DNA of 64,000 bases from Pseudomonas sp. P5_109 (GCF_034009455.1 NZ_CP125380.1:3795501-3859500); one strand, 5' to 3'; counted from the first letter of the stretch, positions 48,037-57,209 are shown. Made by a program: numbers and translations. The notes: a model not told the origin generated them from the sequence alone.

Positions 48037-50207
48037 GCCTGGAGCTGGTCGATTTTTTTGCCTACGTGCTGTTCGGACTCAAATACCTCGCGATTATCCT
48101 CGCCCTGCTGATGTTCATTCTCGGGCTCGATGACCTGTTCATCGACCTGGTGTACTGGACCCGCAAACTGATCCGGCGCTGGCGGATCTATGAAAAATTC
48201 GAGCGCGCCGATGAAGAGCGGCTGTACACCATCGGCGAAAAACCCCTGGCGATCATGGTGCCGGCGTGGAACGAAGTCGGCGTGGTCGGTGAAATGGCGC
48301 GCCTGGCCGCCTCGACCATCGATTACGAGAACTACCAGATTTTCGTCGGCACCTACCCCAACGACGCCGAGACCCAGGCCGACGTCGATGCCGTTTGCCT
48401 GCACTATCCCAACGTGCACAAGGTGGTATGCGCCCGCCCCGGCCCGACCAGCAAGGCCGACTGCCTGAACAACGTGATCGACGCCATCCTGCGTTTTGAA
48501 AGCGATGCAAAGATCCAGTTCGCCGGCTTCATCCTGCACGATGCCGAGGACGTGATTTCGCCCATGGAGTTGCGCCTGTTCAACTACCTGCTGCCGGCCA
48601 AGGACCTGATCCAGATTCCGGTCTACCCCTACGCGCCGGAATGGAAAGGCTTCACCGCCGGGCACTACGTCGACGAATTCGCCGAGAACCACGGCAAGGA
48701 CGTCATCGTGCGCGAAGCGCTGACCGGGCAAGTGCCCAGCGCCGGCGTCGGCACCTGCTTCAGCCGCAAGGCGATCAGTGCCCTGCTCGAGGACGGTGAC
48801 GGTATCGCCTTCGACGTGCAGAGCCTGACCGAAGACTACGACATCGGTTTTCGCCTCAAGCAAAAAGGCATGAAGTGCATCTTCGCCCGCTATTCGGTGA
48901 CCGATCCGAAATTGGCGCTGGAGCAGCCCTGGGTGTTCGGCATGAACCGCGCTTTCTCCCAGGTGATCTGCGTGCGCGAGCACTTTCCCCGGGACTTGCA
49001 GCACGCGATCCGGCAGAAGTCGCGCTGGATCGTCGGCATCGTGTTCCAGGGCACCAAGAACCTCGGCTGGAGCCCCAAGGGCCTGCTCAATTATTTCCTG
49101 TGGCGCGACCGTCGCGGCTTGATTGCGTACCTGTTGAGTTTCCTCGTCAATCTACTGTTCGTGGTGCTGTTGGCCATGTGGCTGGTGACGGTGATTTCAC
49201 CGAACGCCTGGCGTTATCCGTCGATCCTTGCCGGCAGTTCGCTGCTGACGACCTTGCTCTGGCTCAATGGCCTGATGCTGCTCAATCGGTTGTTCCAGCG
49301 CGGCTGGTTCGTCACCCGCTATTACGGTCTGGTCGAAGGGCTGCTGTCCGCCCCGCGAATGATGTGGAGCAACTTCGTCAACTTCTTCGCCAACCTGCGC
49401 GCGCTGCGTCAGGTCATGGAGATGGGCGACTCACGCCGCGTGGCCTGGGACAAGACCACCCACGAATTCCCCGCCTTGACCCAGGCCCAGCGCACCCCGC
49501 TCGGGCATCGACTGGTGGAAAAAGGTTTGCTGAGCGAAGAGCAGCTGGAAGCGGCGGTGACCAACCCTGTGCGTCGGCGCCTGGGTCGTGAACTGCTGCT
49601 GCGCGGGCACATCGACACCACGCAGCTTGTGCAAGAGCTGGCAGAACAACTGGACCTGGAGTGGGCACCGCTGAATCCGTTCAAACTCGACCAGCACCTG
49701 ATCGCTGCAGTACCCCGCAAGATTGCCACGCACTACGGTGTGCTGCCGGTTGCCGAGGAAGGCGACACCCTGGTGCTGGCGTCCGAAGGCCCGGTGAGCC
49801 AGGTGTCCCTCGGCGCCATCAGCCGTCAACTGAAGCGCCCGGTGCGTTGCCGCCTTGCGCCACAAGGCCGGGTGACGCTGGGGATCCGTTACTGGTACGC
49901 CAGCCCTCGTCAAAGCGAAGAAGTCCATCGGATGCTCGAGGTGCTTGAGCAACATCAGGACGACGAAGACCTGATCGAGCGCGTCAGCCACCACCAGGTG
50001 CTGCTGGGCAATCTGTTGCAAGTACGCGGCATGGTGCCGCCAACCCTGTTCAATCAGGCGTTGATCGATTTCGATGCGGAAAAAATGTCACTGGGCGAAC
50101 ACTTGATAGAACGCGGCATGATCACTCGGGAAGTCCTCGAACAAGCCCTGGCCGATCAGGCCAGCGAACAACAGGCGGCTTACCGCATTGCCCGGGAGGT
50201 CGCATGA
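48033..50207 (+). CDS. nfrB: NfrB-like membrane glycosyltransferase with MshEN-type c-di-GMP domain
   Basis: A 724-aa inner-membrane protein. The GT2 core carries LAIMVPAWNEVGVVGEMARL, FILHDAEDVISPMELR, SLTEDYDIGFRLKQ and QKSRWIVGIV (the D-D-TED-QxxRW series of processive synthases). Hydrophobic segments lie at about 11-32, 363-388 and 397-420. The C-terminal roughly 240 residues repeat an L-G-x-x-L-x-x-x-G-h-x4-L pattern four times (near 487, 513, 655, 684), the MshEN c-di-GMP-binding type. E. coli NfrB has this plan and polymerises a ManNAc glycan on c-di-GMP. Overlaps wecB and nfrA by 4 bp each. Confidence 0.88.
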   Translation: MSLELVDFFAYVLFGLKYLAIILALLMFILGLDDLFIDLVYWTRKLIRRWRIYEKFERADEERLYTIGEKPLAIMVPAWNEVGVVGEMARLAASTIDYENYQIFVGTYPNDAETQADVDAVCLHYPNVHKVVCARPGPTSKADCLNNVIDAILRFESDAKIQFAGFILHDAEDVISPMELRLFNYLLPAKDLIQIPVYPYAPEWKGFTAGHYVDEFAENHGKDVIVREALTGQVPSAGVGTCFSRKAISALLEDGDGIAFDVQSLTEDYDIGFRLKQKGMKCIFARYSVTDPKLALEQPWVFGMNRAFSQVICVREHFPRDLQHAIRQKSRWIVGIVFQGTKNLGWSPKGLLNYFLWRDRRGLIAYLLSFLVNLLFVVLLAMWLVTVISPNAWRYPSILAGSSLLTTLLWLNGLMLLNRLFQRGWFVTRYYGLVEGLLSAPRMMWSNFVNFFANLRALRQVMEMGDSRRVAWDKTTHEFPALTQAQRTPLGHRLVEKGLLSEEQLEAAVTNPVRRRLGRELLLRGHIDTTQLVQELAEQLDLEWAPLNPFKLDQHLIAAVPRKIATHYGVLPVAEEGDTLVLASEGPVSQVSLGAISRQLKRPVRCRLAPQGRVTLGIRYWYASPRQSEEVHRMLEVLEQHQDDEDLIERVSHHQVLLGNLLQVRGMVPPTLFNQALIDFDAEKMSLGEHLIERGMITREVLEQALADQASEQQAAYRIAREVA

Positions 50208-53200
50208 CAGCCGGCCACCGCTACACCCTTTTACTGGGCAGCCTGCTGCTGAGCCTGAGTTCGGCCACTGCTGTGCACGCCGAACCGCTGACCGAGTTCG
50301 AGCAGTTTCGCAGTTATCCCTACATGGACCGCAGCTACCGTGAGGCGAAAAAAGGCAACTGGGGCGAAGTCGAAAAGTTGATGCGTCATCTGCTGAGCAA
50401 GGTGCCGAACAACGATGAAGCGCGGGCGCTGCTGGTGCAATCACTGGCCAGGCAACGACGCTACAAGGAAGCCGTGCAGGCGTTGCCCGACAATTCGGCC
50501 AACAGCGACGCGCTGCTCAACCTGCGCCTGACCTGGATCGAACAGGACCCGCCCGGCAGCGACCAGGTGGAACAGTGGATCGCCACCAGTAACCTCAATC
50601 AGCGCATCCGTTTGTGGCAGGCCTACAGCCTGAGCCTGGCCAAATTCGGCGGCGCGGCGCGTGCCCATGACTGGCTGGCGCACCTGGCGCCCAAGGGCGA
50701 TGAACGCATCCTGCACCTGGCCCGGGCCAACTGGTCCGAGCAGTTGCACGACTGGAACGGCACCATCGAGCAATTGGCTCCGCTTGCCGCGAAGAACCAG
50801 CTCGACGCGCAAGGCTGGGAACGATTGGCCAACGCCTACGTGCAACGCCTCGACGAGCAACCCTTGCAGCAATTGCTACTAACAGCGCCCAGTCCGCAGG
50901 CCGCGCGCAAGGCTCGCCTGGCTATGATCGACCGGGCGATCGCCATGGGTCACACCCAGCAGGCGCAACGCTGGATGCAATCGCTGCCGCCCGCCGACCT
51001 TGCCGATCCGACGCAACGCCAGCGTCTGTGGGAACTGGCGCGGCAAACCGGTGACAGCGCCACGGTGCAACGCTTGAGCGCCGAGTTGCAGCGGCCGTGC
51101 CTGGAGACCGCCGACTGGCTGTCTCGCCGTGATCCGCAAGCGGCGCTGACCCAGTTGAAAGGTTGTCAGCCCGAAGAAAATCCGCAAACGTGGCTGGTCC
51201 TCGCCCAGCGCCTGCAAGCCACCGACCTGCTACAAGAGACCCGTCTGCCAGAGCCTTGGGACACGCGACGTCGCGAACAGTTGCTCGACGTCTGGCAGGG
51301 TGAAGGCCGCAGCGACAAAATCATGGCCTACCTCGCCAGCCAGCCGCAGACCGCCGACGTGGTCAAGCGTCGCGCTGAACTGCTCCAGGCATCGGATCAC
51401 GATACCGAAGCGGCGGCATTCTGGGAGCGGCATTACCAGCAGACCGGCAACCTCAACTCGCTTGATCAGGCGACCTACCTGGCGCTGAAAGCCGGCCAGC
51501 GGGAACATGCGCAACAGTTGCTCGAGAACGCCTACGACCGCCACGGCGGCAAGCTGCCGACGCCCCTGCTGCAACGGTTGGCGGGGTTGTATGCCGCCTC
51601 GACACCGACCGCGGCACAACAGCAACGCATCGCTTCACTGCTCAACCGCGTCGATCCCGCCACCCGCGGACAATTGCTGGCGCAATTGGCGGAAAACGGC
51701 CAGTGCGGCGCGGTTCAACAGGCGATTGGCGATCATCCGCAAGCAGCGGGTGATTACCGCGCCCTCGGTCGCTGTGCAATGCCCGAGCGTCCCGGCGAAG
51801 CGGTGGTGTACTACCAGACCGCCGAAAAACTGGGTGACCGAAACAGTCGCCTGCCACTGGCCTACGCCCTGGAAGCCGCCGGCGATTCGGCCGGTGCCCT
51901 GGCCATCTGGCGCAGCATTCCGGACGCCGAACTCAGCGACAATGCCCGCCTCACTGCCAGCCGCGGCGCCCTGAACATCGGCGACACGCAAACGGCCGAA
52001 CGCTACTGGCAACTGAGCCGCACCCGTGGTGCCAATGAGTGGACGTTGGGCGCGGCGATTGCCGATGCCCGGGGCGATCACGCGCTCGCACTGCAACGCC
52101 AGCGTTCCGCCCTGCAGCTGGTACCGGATGCCGAGCATTACTATGCGGCTTCGGTCACGGCGCAAAAGGCCGGCGAGCTGCAACAAAGTACCGAATGGCT
52201 GGCCGAGGCCGTGCGTCGCGATCCGGCCAACCCCCGTTATCGCGCCGACTACGGCGTGCGCTTGGCCGGTGCCGAGACCAAGGCTGAACGTGCCCGCGCC
52301 ATCCCGTACCTGCAACGCGCCATCCAGGACTTCCCGGAAGACTATCGCCTCGGCGAAACCCTGGCCTGGCGGTATGACGAGGTCGAGGACAGCGCCTCGG
52401 CGCGCAAGGAACTGGAACGCGTGATCGACCTGGAACAAAACCCGGTCGCGGCCGACGACGAGGACGGCAGCATGGAAGCCCGGCGCTATCGCCAGCGGCG
52501 CGCCCATGAATCCCTGTCCCGGCGCGATACCCTGACCTTCGCCAGTACCTGGTCGCCGGCAGGGGTTTCGACCAACGACTTCGTGCGGCCCGACGAAAGC
52601 ACCGGTACTCGACGGCGCACGACCTCGCAGAACGTGCAACTGGCCATGTGGGACCATGCGCTCGGCGAAGAACCGAGCCGCGCTGGCAGTTCGCTGTCGG
52701 CCTACGGACGGGTGCTGCTCGGCGGCCAGAGTCGCTCCAGTTATGCAGAGTCCGTCGCCACCGGCGTGGGCCTGCGCTACAAGCCCTGGGGTACGGCCAA
52801 CATCAACTTCTACGGCGAGGTCTACAAGCAAAGCCAGTTCAATGATCAGGACAACCACGGCTTGAGCCTCGGCCAGATGCTGATCCCCGACAAGGTCAAC
52901 GACCAGGCTGAGGATCATCGTGAGGATGGGCACACCACCACGGACTACCTCCTGCGCGCTACGGCGTCGTTCCTCGATCAGGGGCGTTATCGCAACGACT
53001 GGCGCGTCGACGAAAGCGATTGGGAAGAACGTTTTCTCTATCTCGACGCGGCATGGTGGACCAAGGCCGGCGACCATCAATGGTTGTCGCGTTTCCAGCA
53101 AGGACACACCTGGAAACTGCCGTTCAACAGCGCACAAACGCTCATGCCGTACGGCTTTCTCGAGTTTGCCAGCCAGGACCCGAGCAACGACTGGCGCCAG

Positions 53201-53368
53201 GACCTGCGCACCGGCCTGGGCCTGCGCTGGCAATGGTGGTTCAACGACAATGTCTACAACGCCTATCGCGCGCACCTGACGGTCCGCACCGAGTATCAGC
53301 AATCATTGGGCGGGAATCTGTATGAAAGCGCCAATGGCGTGCTGCTGGGCGTGGAGTTGAATTTCTGA
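50204..53368 (+). CDS. nfrA: NfrA-like outer-membrane protein (TPR plus C-terminal barrel)
   Basis: A 1054-aa exported protein. Signal peptide MTAGHRYTLLLGSLLLSLSS, cut near VHA. Residues about 40-800 are helical TPR-like repeats rich in Leu/Ala/Gln (NNDEARALLVQSLARQRRYK, TYLALKAGQREHAQQLLENA). The last ~250 residues are beta-rich and end in GVLLGVELNF, a terminal-Phe outer-membrane signature, like BcsC or PgaA exporters. E. coli NfrA (990 aa) is the phage N4 receptor and part of the same secretion system. ATGA overlap with nfrB; TGATG overlap with the next gene. Confidence 0.87.
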   Translation: MTAGHRYTLLLGSLLLSLSSATAVHAEPLTEFEQFRSYPYMDRSYREAKKGNWGEVEKLMRHLLSKVPNNDEARALLVQSLARQRRYKEAVQALPDNSANSDALLNLRLTWIEQDPPGSDQVEQWIATSNLNQRIRLWQAYSLSLAKFGGAARAHDWLAHLAPKGDERILHLARANWSEQLHDWNGTIEQLAPLAAKNQLDAQGWERLANAYVQRLDEQPLQQLLLTAPSPQAARKARLAMIDRAIAMGHTQQAQRWMQSLPPADLADPTQRQRLWELARQTGDSATVQRLSAELQRPCLETADWLSRRDPQAALTQLKGCQPEENPQTWLVLAQRLQATDLLQETRLPEPWDTRRREQLLDVWQGEGRSDKIMAYLASQPQTADVVKRRAELLQASDHDTEAAAFWERHYQQTGNLNSLDQATYLALKAGQREHAQQLLENAYDRHGGKLPTPLLQRLAGLYAASTPTAAQQQRIASLLNRVDPATRGQLLAQLAENGQCGAVQQAIGDHPQAAGDYRALGRCAMPERPGEAVVYYQTAEKLGDRNSRLPLAYALEAAGDSAGALAIWRSIPDAELSDNARLTASRGALNIGDTQTAERYWQLSRTRGANEWTLGAAIADARGDHALALQRQRSALQLVPDAEHYYAASVTAQKAGELQQSTEWLAEAVRRDPANPRYRADYGVRLAGAETKAERARAIPYLQRAIQDFPEDYRLGETLAWRYDEVEDSASARKELERVIDLEQNPVAADDEDGSMEARRYRQRRAHESLSRRDTLTFASTWSPAGVSTNDFVRPDESTGTRRRTTSQNVQLAMWDHALGEEPSRAGSSLSAYGRVLLGGQSRSSYAESVATGVGLRYKPWGTANINFYGEVYKQSQFNDQDNHGLSLGQMLIPDKVNDQAEDHREDGHTTTDYLLRATASFLDQGRYRNDWRVDESDWEERFLYLDAAWWTKAGDHQWLSRFQQGHTWKLPFNSAQTLMPYGFLEFASQDPSNDWRQDLRTGLGLRWQWWFNDNVYNAYRAHLTVRTEYQQSLGGNLYESANGVLLGVELNF

Positions 53369-54246
53369 TGAGCCGACTATTACTGGCCTTGTGCGTGCTG
53401 CTGGGCGGCGTGACGGCCCATGCCGACGAGCGGATTTTCTATCAGCCACTCAATGCCGATGCCAACCTGAGCCAGGCGCAATGGCTGCGCATCTGGCAGG
53501 ACACCGCCCGCCAGGGCGCGCACACGGTGATCGTGCAATGGACGGCCTACGGCGACTCCGACTTCGGCGGCGCCAATGGCTGGCTCGCCGGCAGCCTCAA
53601 ACTCGCCAGGGCCCAAGGCCTGAATCTGGTACTGGGGCTGCGCATGGACCCGGCCTATTACCAGCGCATCAATGAACTGGACAGCGCCGGGCTGGCAACC
53701 TACTGGCAGACGCAACTGGGGCAGTCGCTGGCCCGCCAGCAGACACTGCGCAAAGAGTGGAAACTCCCGGTCAGCGGCTGGTACCTGCCCATGGAGCTGG
53801 ATGACCTGCACTTTCTGCCGCTCGATCGCCGGCAAACGCTGCAACGCCAGCTCAAGGACTTTTCCGCCAGGCTCGACGCGCCGCTGCACATCAGCGTGTT
53901 CAACGTCGGCAAACTTGCGCCACAGGTCAATGGCCAGTGGCTGGGCGAATTGGCCAACGCCGGGATCCAGGTGTGGTGGCAGGACGGCGCCGGCACCGGG
54001 CGCTTGCCACTGCTGGTTCGCAACGGCTATGCCGATGCACTGCCCTGCTCCATCGGTATCGTCAGGGAAGCGTTCCGGCAAACCAGCACGGCCGGGCAAC
54101 CCTTCCGTGCCGAATCGATGCCCCCGCAAACCGCATCGCCGGGTTGCCACCCGACGTCGGTTTTCTCCCTGCGCTACCGACCCTGGGGTAAGGTGATTCT
54201 CGACAACCAGCACAGCAGCAAGGTCGGCGATGTACAAAACCATTGA
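53368..54246 (+). CDS. YbcH-like (DUF4434-type) periplasmic protein
   Basis: A 292-aa protein with signal peptide MSRLLLALCVLLGGVTAHA. The mature part looks like a TIM-barrel glycosidase-type fold: ERIFYQPLNADANLSQAQWL, TVIVQWTAYGDSDFGGANGW, LVLGLRMDPAYY, SGWYLPMELDDLHFL and HISVFNVGKLAPQVNGQWL. Acidic residues in QWTAYGD and PMELDD could be catalytic. Size and place after nfrA match E. coli YbcH, which sits beside nfrAB. It may trim, modify or process the exported glycan. Function inferred. It overlaps the next gene by 17 bp. Confidence 0.78.
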   Translation: MSRLLLALCVLLGGVTAHADERIFYQPLNADANLSQAQWLRIWQDTARQGAHTVIVQWTAYGDSDFGGANGWLAGSLKLARAQGLNLVLGLRMDPAYYQRINELDSAGLATYWQTQLGQSLARQQTLRKEWKLPVSGWYLPMELDDLHFLPLDRRQTLQRQLKDFSARLDAPLHISVFNVGKLAPQVNGQWLGELANAGIQVWWQDGAGTGRLPLLVRNGYADALPCSIGIVREAFRQTSTAGQPFRAESMPPQTASPGCHPTSVFSLRYRPWGKVILDNQHSSKVGDVQNH

Positions 54247-55312
54247 AGATGAAGTGCTGAAGAAATCGGCGCCGGCCAAGCTCAAGGCCGAATTTCTCCA
54301 GCATGAATTTGATCGGCTACGCACCTTTTGCGTAATGATCTACATCGCCAGCATTGCCGTCTGGATTGCCTACGACCTGATCCTCAGTTTCATCGGCGGA
54401 CAGCCAATCACCTGGCGTTCGCTGGTGTTTGTCGGTGTTGTTTCGATTCTCGTCATCATCCTGCGGTTGATCCGCGATGCCCGGCATTTCCAGAAGCTGA
54501 ACCTGCTGTTTGTATTCGCCATGGCTCTCGGCACGCGACTGCTGACCGAGGGCCTGTCCGGCGATCACCAACCCGCCTGGCTGTTGCTGGCGGCGTCGAC
54601 CACCCTGTTCACCGCCTCGGTACTGCCGCTGAGTCGCTGGTCATTCTTTGCCGCGCAGATCATCACCTGGTCGTTTCTCAACCCTTTTTACGACACAGGT
54701 ATCGAACACATGGAATTGAGGGGGGTGATGGCCGGCAGTTACTCGGCATTCATCTGCGGCCTGACCATCTACAGCTTCCTGACGTTGCGCAAAGCCAAGC
54801 TCTACAACTTCATCATGTCCAAGCTGTTGCTGGACCAGGCCTACATCGACACCCTCACCGAAATCCCCAATCGCCGCTCATTCATGACCCGCGTCAACCA
54901 GCAGTTGAACACTGTGCCACGGGAAAACGACCACTACCTGGCGATGGTCGATATCGACAACTTCAAGAAGGTCAACGACGTTTATGGCCATGACATTGGC
55001 GACGAGGTGCTCAAGCGCATCGCCCAGGACATCAAGTCGGTGATGTCTGACTACGAATATGCGCGGCTGGGTGGCGAGGAGTTCGCGATTTACCTGGCCG
55101 GCGTGCGCCATAAAGACGTCGAGGCGCTGGCAGGCGAGTTGTGTCGAGTGGTGCGCGAGCACCCCGGCAGCCACCCGGTGACCATCAGCATCGGCCTGGC
55201 CCGTGTGCTCGACGGCGACACGCTGAACCAGGCACTGGTCAAGGCCGATGAATCTTTGTATGAGTCAAAACATACCGGGAAGAATCGGTATACCTTTCAT
55301 CGTCAGGCTTGA
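54230..55312 (+). CDS. Membrane-bound diguanylate cyclase (GGDEF)
   Basis: A 360-aa protein. About five to six hydrophobic segments fill residues 30-200 (CVMIYIASIAVWIAYDLILS, VFVGVVSILVIILRLIRD), then the GGDEF domain (about 205-358): DTLTEIPNRRSFMTRV, MVDIDNFKKVNDVYGHDIGD, active site RLGGEEFAIYL and VTISIGLARV. An R-x-x-D inhibitory site is not found five residues before GGEEF, so product inhibition may be absent. The start overlaps the previous gene by 17 bp with AAGG upstream. By analogy with DgcJ, it would make c-di-GMP close to NfrB. No phosphodiesterase is in the operon. Confidence 0.9.
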   Translation: MYKTIEDEVLKKSAPAKLKAEFLQHEFDRLRTFCVMIYIASIAVWIAYDLILSFIGGQPITWRSLVFVGVVSILVIILRLIRDARHFQKLNLLFVFAMALGTRLLTEGLSGDHQPAWLLLAASTTLFTASVLPLSRWSFFAAQIITWSFLNPFYDTGIEHMELRGVMAGSYSAFICGLTIYSFLTLRKAKLYNFIMSKLLLDQAYIDTLTEIPNRRSFMTRVNQQLNTVPRENDHYLAMVDIDNFKKVNDVYGHDIGDEVLKRIAQDIKSVMSDYEYARLGGEEFAIYLAGVRHKDVEALAGELCRVVREHPGSHPVTISIGLARVLDGDTLNQALVKADESLYESKHTGKNRYTFHRQA

Positions 55313-55330
55313 GTTATCGGGCGTCCATTA

Positions 55331-55361
55331 GGCCGCCATCGCGAGCAGGTTCGCTCCCACC
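55331..55361. repeat. Single REP after the cyclase gene
   Basis: GGCCGCCATCGCGAGCAGGT followed by TCGCTCCCACC: a lone, degenerate REP unit. No matching partner within 100 bp. Confidence 0.65.
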
Positions 55362-55384
55362 CAAGTGCCGCGTCCCTGCCCGGC

Positions 55385-55789
55385 CTAGTGCTTGAATGAC
55401 GTCATCAGCCTTTCGGCATTTTCATCGCAGCTCATGCCCTCGGGCTTGGCCTGGATGGTGTCGATCCACCCCAGCAACTGCGCCTTGCTATGGGCCAGGT
55501 GCCGTTGCATCTCTTCGATCTGCTCCACCTTGCGGTGCAAGCCGGCCATCAGTTCATCGTGCTTGAAGGCGCCCGTCACATTGTCCGGCAGTAATTGCTT
55601 GAGTTCATCCAGGCTGAAACCGGCTTGTTGTGCGCACTGGATGAGCTGCAGGGTTTGCAGCGCCTGTTGCGAGTAACGCCGATATCCGTTGGAAGAACGC
55701 TCGACCTGCCGGATCAAGCCCTGAGACTCGTAAAAACGGATGCGCGATGCGGTCAACCCGCTCAACTGTGACAACTCACCAATCTTCAT
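55385..55789 (-). CDS. MerR-family transcriptional regulator
   Basis: A 134-aa regulator. The HTH is MKIGELSQLSGLTASRIRFY, with the wing ESQGLIRQVERSSNGYRRYS; a dimerisation coil (HRKVEQIEEMQRHLAHSKAQL) follows. It is divergent from the Old Yellow Enzyme gene, whose promoter has the MerR-type 19-bp spacer with a 16-bp palindrome. So it likely activates that gene by DNA untwisting on binding an effector. Only one cysteine lies in the C-terminal tail (MSCDENAE), so metal or thiol sensing is not assured. Confidence 0.92.
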   Translation of the reverse strand: MKIGELSQLSGLTASRIRFYESQGLIRQVERSSNGYRRYSQQALQTLQLIQCAQQAGFSLDELKQLLPDNVTGAFKHDELMAGLHRKVEQIEEMQRHLAHSKAQLLGWIDTIQAKPEGMSCDENAERLMTSFKH

Positions 55790-55808
55790 TGCGGCCTCAT
55801 TTGCCTGC

Positions 55809-55839
55809 TTGACATTAAAGTTAACTTTAAGCTTAGGCT
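55809..55839 (+). promoter_or_regulatory. MerR-type promoter with 19-bp spacer and operator
   Basis: -35 TTGACA (55809-55814) and -10 TAGGCT (55834-55839) are 19 bp apart. The spacer starts with a perfect 16-bp palindrome, TTAAAGTT-AACTTTAA. Overlong spacers are the hallmark of MerR-activated promoters. Confidence 0.8.
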
Positions 55840-55865
55840 CTGCTCATCACTACGAGGAGTCAAGC

Positions 55866-57089
55866 ATGTCGCCCTTTCAAGCGTTGAATTTGCCTAACGG
55901 TCAGACTATCGGCAATCGCATTGCCAAAGCGGCGATGGAAGAGAACCTCGCCAACACCGATCAGGTGCCCGACCAGGCACTGTTGCGCCTGTATCAGGCC
56001 TGGGCCGAGGGTGAAGCCGGCTTGTTGCTGACGGGTAATGTGATGATCGACCGCCGTGCCATGACCGGGCCCGGTGGCGTCGCGCTGGAGGACGAGCGCC
56101 ATCTGGAACGCTTCCGCCAGTGGGCTCTTGCCGGCCGGGCCGGTGGTGCGCAGTTCTGGGTGCAGCTCAACCACCCTGGCCGCCAGACCATGGCCAACCT
56201 CGGCCAGCAAGCCTTGGCGCCGTCAGCGGTTGCACTGGATCTGGGCCAGTTCTCGAAAATGTTCGCCGAGCCCAAACCCATGAGCGAGGACGACATCCAG
56301 GAAGTGATCCGACGCTTCGCCACCAGCGCCGCACTGGCGGAGAAAGCCGGTTTCACCGGCGTGCAGATCCACGCCGCCCACGGCTACCTGATCAGTCAGT
56401 TCCTGTCGCCGCTGACCAATCGGCGCACCGATCAATGGGGCGGTTCCCTGGAAAATCGTGCACGTCTGCTGTTGTCCGTCGTCGAGGCGGTTCGCCAGGT
56501 GGTGTCGCCGCAATTTTGTGTGTCGGTAAAGCTCAACTCGGCGGATTTCCAGCGCGGGGGGTTCGATGCCGATGATGCACGGCAGGTGATCCAGTGGCTC
56601 AACGAACAAGCGATCGACCTGCTGGAGCTCTCCGGTGGCAGTTACGAAGCACCGGCCATGCAAGGCGAAGCGCGCGATGGCCGGACCCTGGCGCGCGAAG
56701 CGTACTTTCTGGACATGGCCGGTGAACTGGCCAGCGTGGCACGGATGCCGGTAATGGTGACTGGCGGGATCAGGCGTCTGGCAATCGTCCAGCAGGTCCT
56801 CGACAGCGGCATCGCCATGGCCGGCATCGGCACGGCACTGGCCGTGGAACCGCACCTGGTCAAGCATTGGCGTGAAGGCCGGGACAGTCACCCGCAGCTG
56901 CCGCCAATCCGCTGGAAACGCAAGCCCCTGGCGGCGCTGGCGAGCATGGCGGTGGTGAAGTTCCAGCTGCAGCGCTTGAGCCGTGGGCGCAAGACCCGAC
57001 CTGAAGTCTCGGCGCTATGGGCGTTGATTCTCGACCGGTTATACATTGGCAAGCGCACCCGGCAGTATCGGCAGGCGATGGGCAAGTGA
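55866..57089 (+). CDS. NADH:flavin oxidoreductase (Old Yellow Enzyme family)
   Basis: A 407-aa FMN enzyme. NRIAKAAMEENLA near the N-terminus, WVQLNHPGRQT, the active-site segment VQIHAAHGYLISQFLSPLTN, RTDQWGGSLENRARLLL, VSVKLNSADF and MPVMVTGGIRR mark the family. It reduces activated alkenes such as enones, or nitro compounds, with NAD(P)H. GAGGAGTCAAGC lies before ATG 55866; the frame's start at 55740 reads back through the MerR gene. Controlled by the divergent MerR regulator. Physiological substrate unknown. Confidence 0.92.
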   Translation: MSPFQALNLPNGQTIGNRIAKAAMEENLANTDQVPDQALLRLYQAWAEGEAGLLLTGNVMIDRRAMTGPGGVALEDERHLERFRQWALAGRAGGAQFWVQLNHPGRQTMANLGQQALAPSAVALDLGQFSKMFAEPKPMSEDDIQEVIRRFATSAALAEKAGFTGVQIHAAHGYLISQFLSPLTNRRTDQWGGSLENRARLLLSVVEAVRQVVSPQFCVSVKLNSADFQRGGFDADDARQVIQWLNEQAIDLLELSGGSYEAPAMQGEARDGRTLAREAYFLDMAGELASVARMPVMVTGGIRRLAIVQQVLDSGIAMAGIGTALAVEPHLVKHWREGRDSHPQLPPIRWKRKPLAALASMAVVKFQLQRLSRGRKTRPEVSALWALILDRLYIGKRTRQYRQAMGK

Positions 57090-57110
57090 TCCGAATTGGG
57101 TGGTGACTGA

Positions 57111-57190
57111 GCCACCGCTTTCGCGAGCAAGCCCGCTCCCACATTTGGAAGGCGTTCCCCTGTGGGAGCGGGCTTGCTCGCGAAGAGGCC
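57111..57190. repeat. REP pair after the Old Yellow Enzyme gene
   Basis: TTTCGCGAGCAAGCCCGCTC and inverse GAGCGGGCTTGCTCGCGAAG flank about 25 bp, between convergent genes. Confidence 0.85.
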
Positions 57191-57209
57191 GGTCCGGACG
57201 AAGGAGCAT

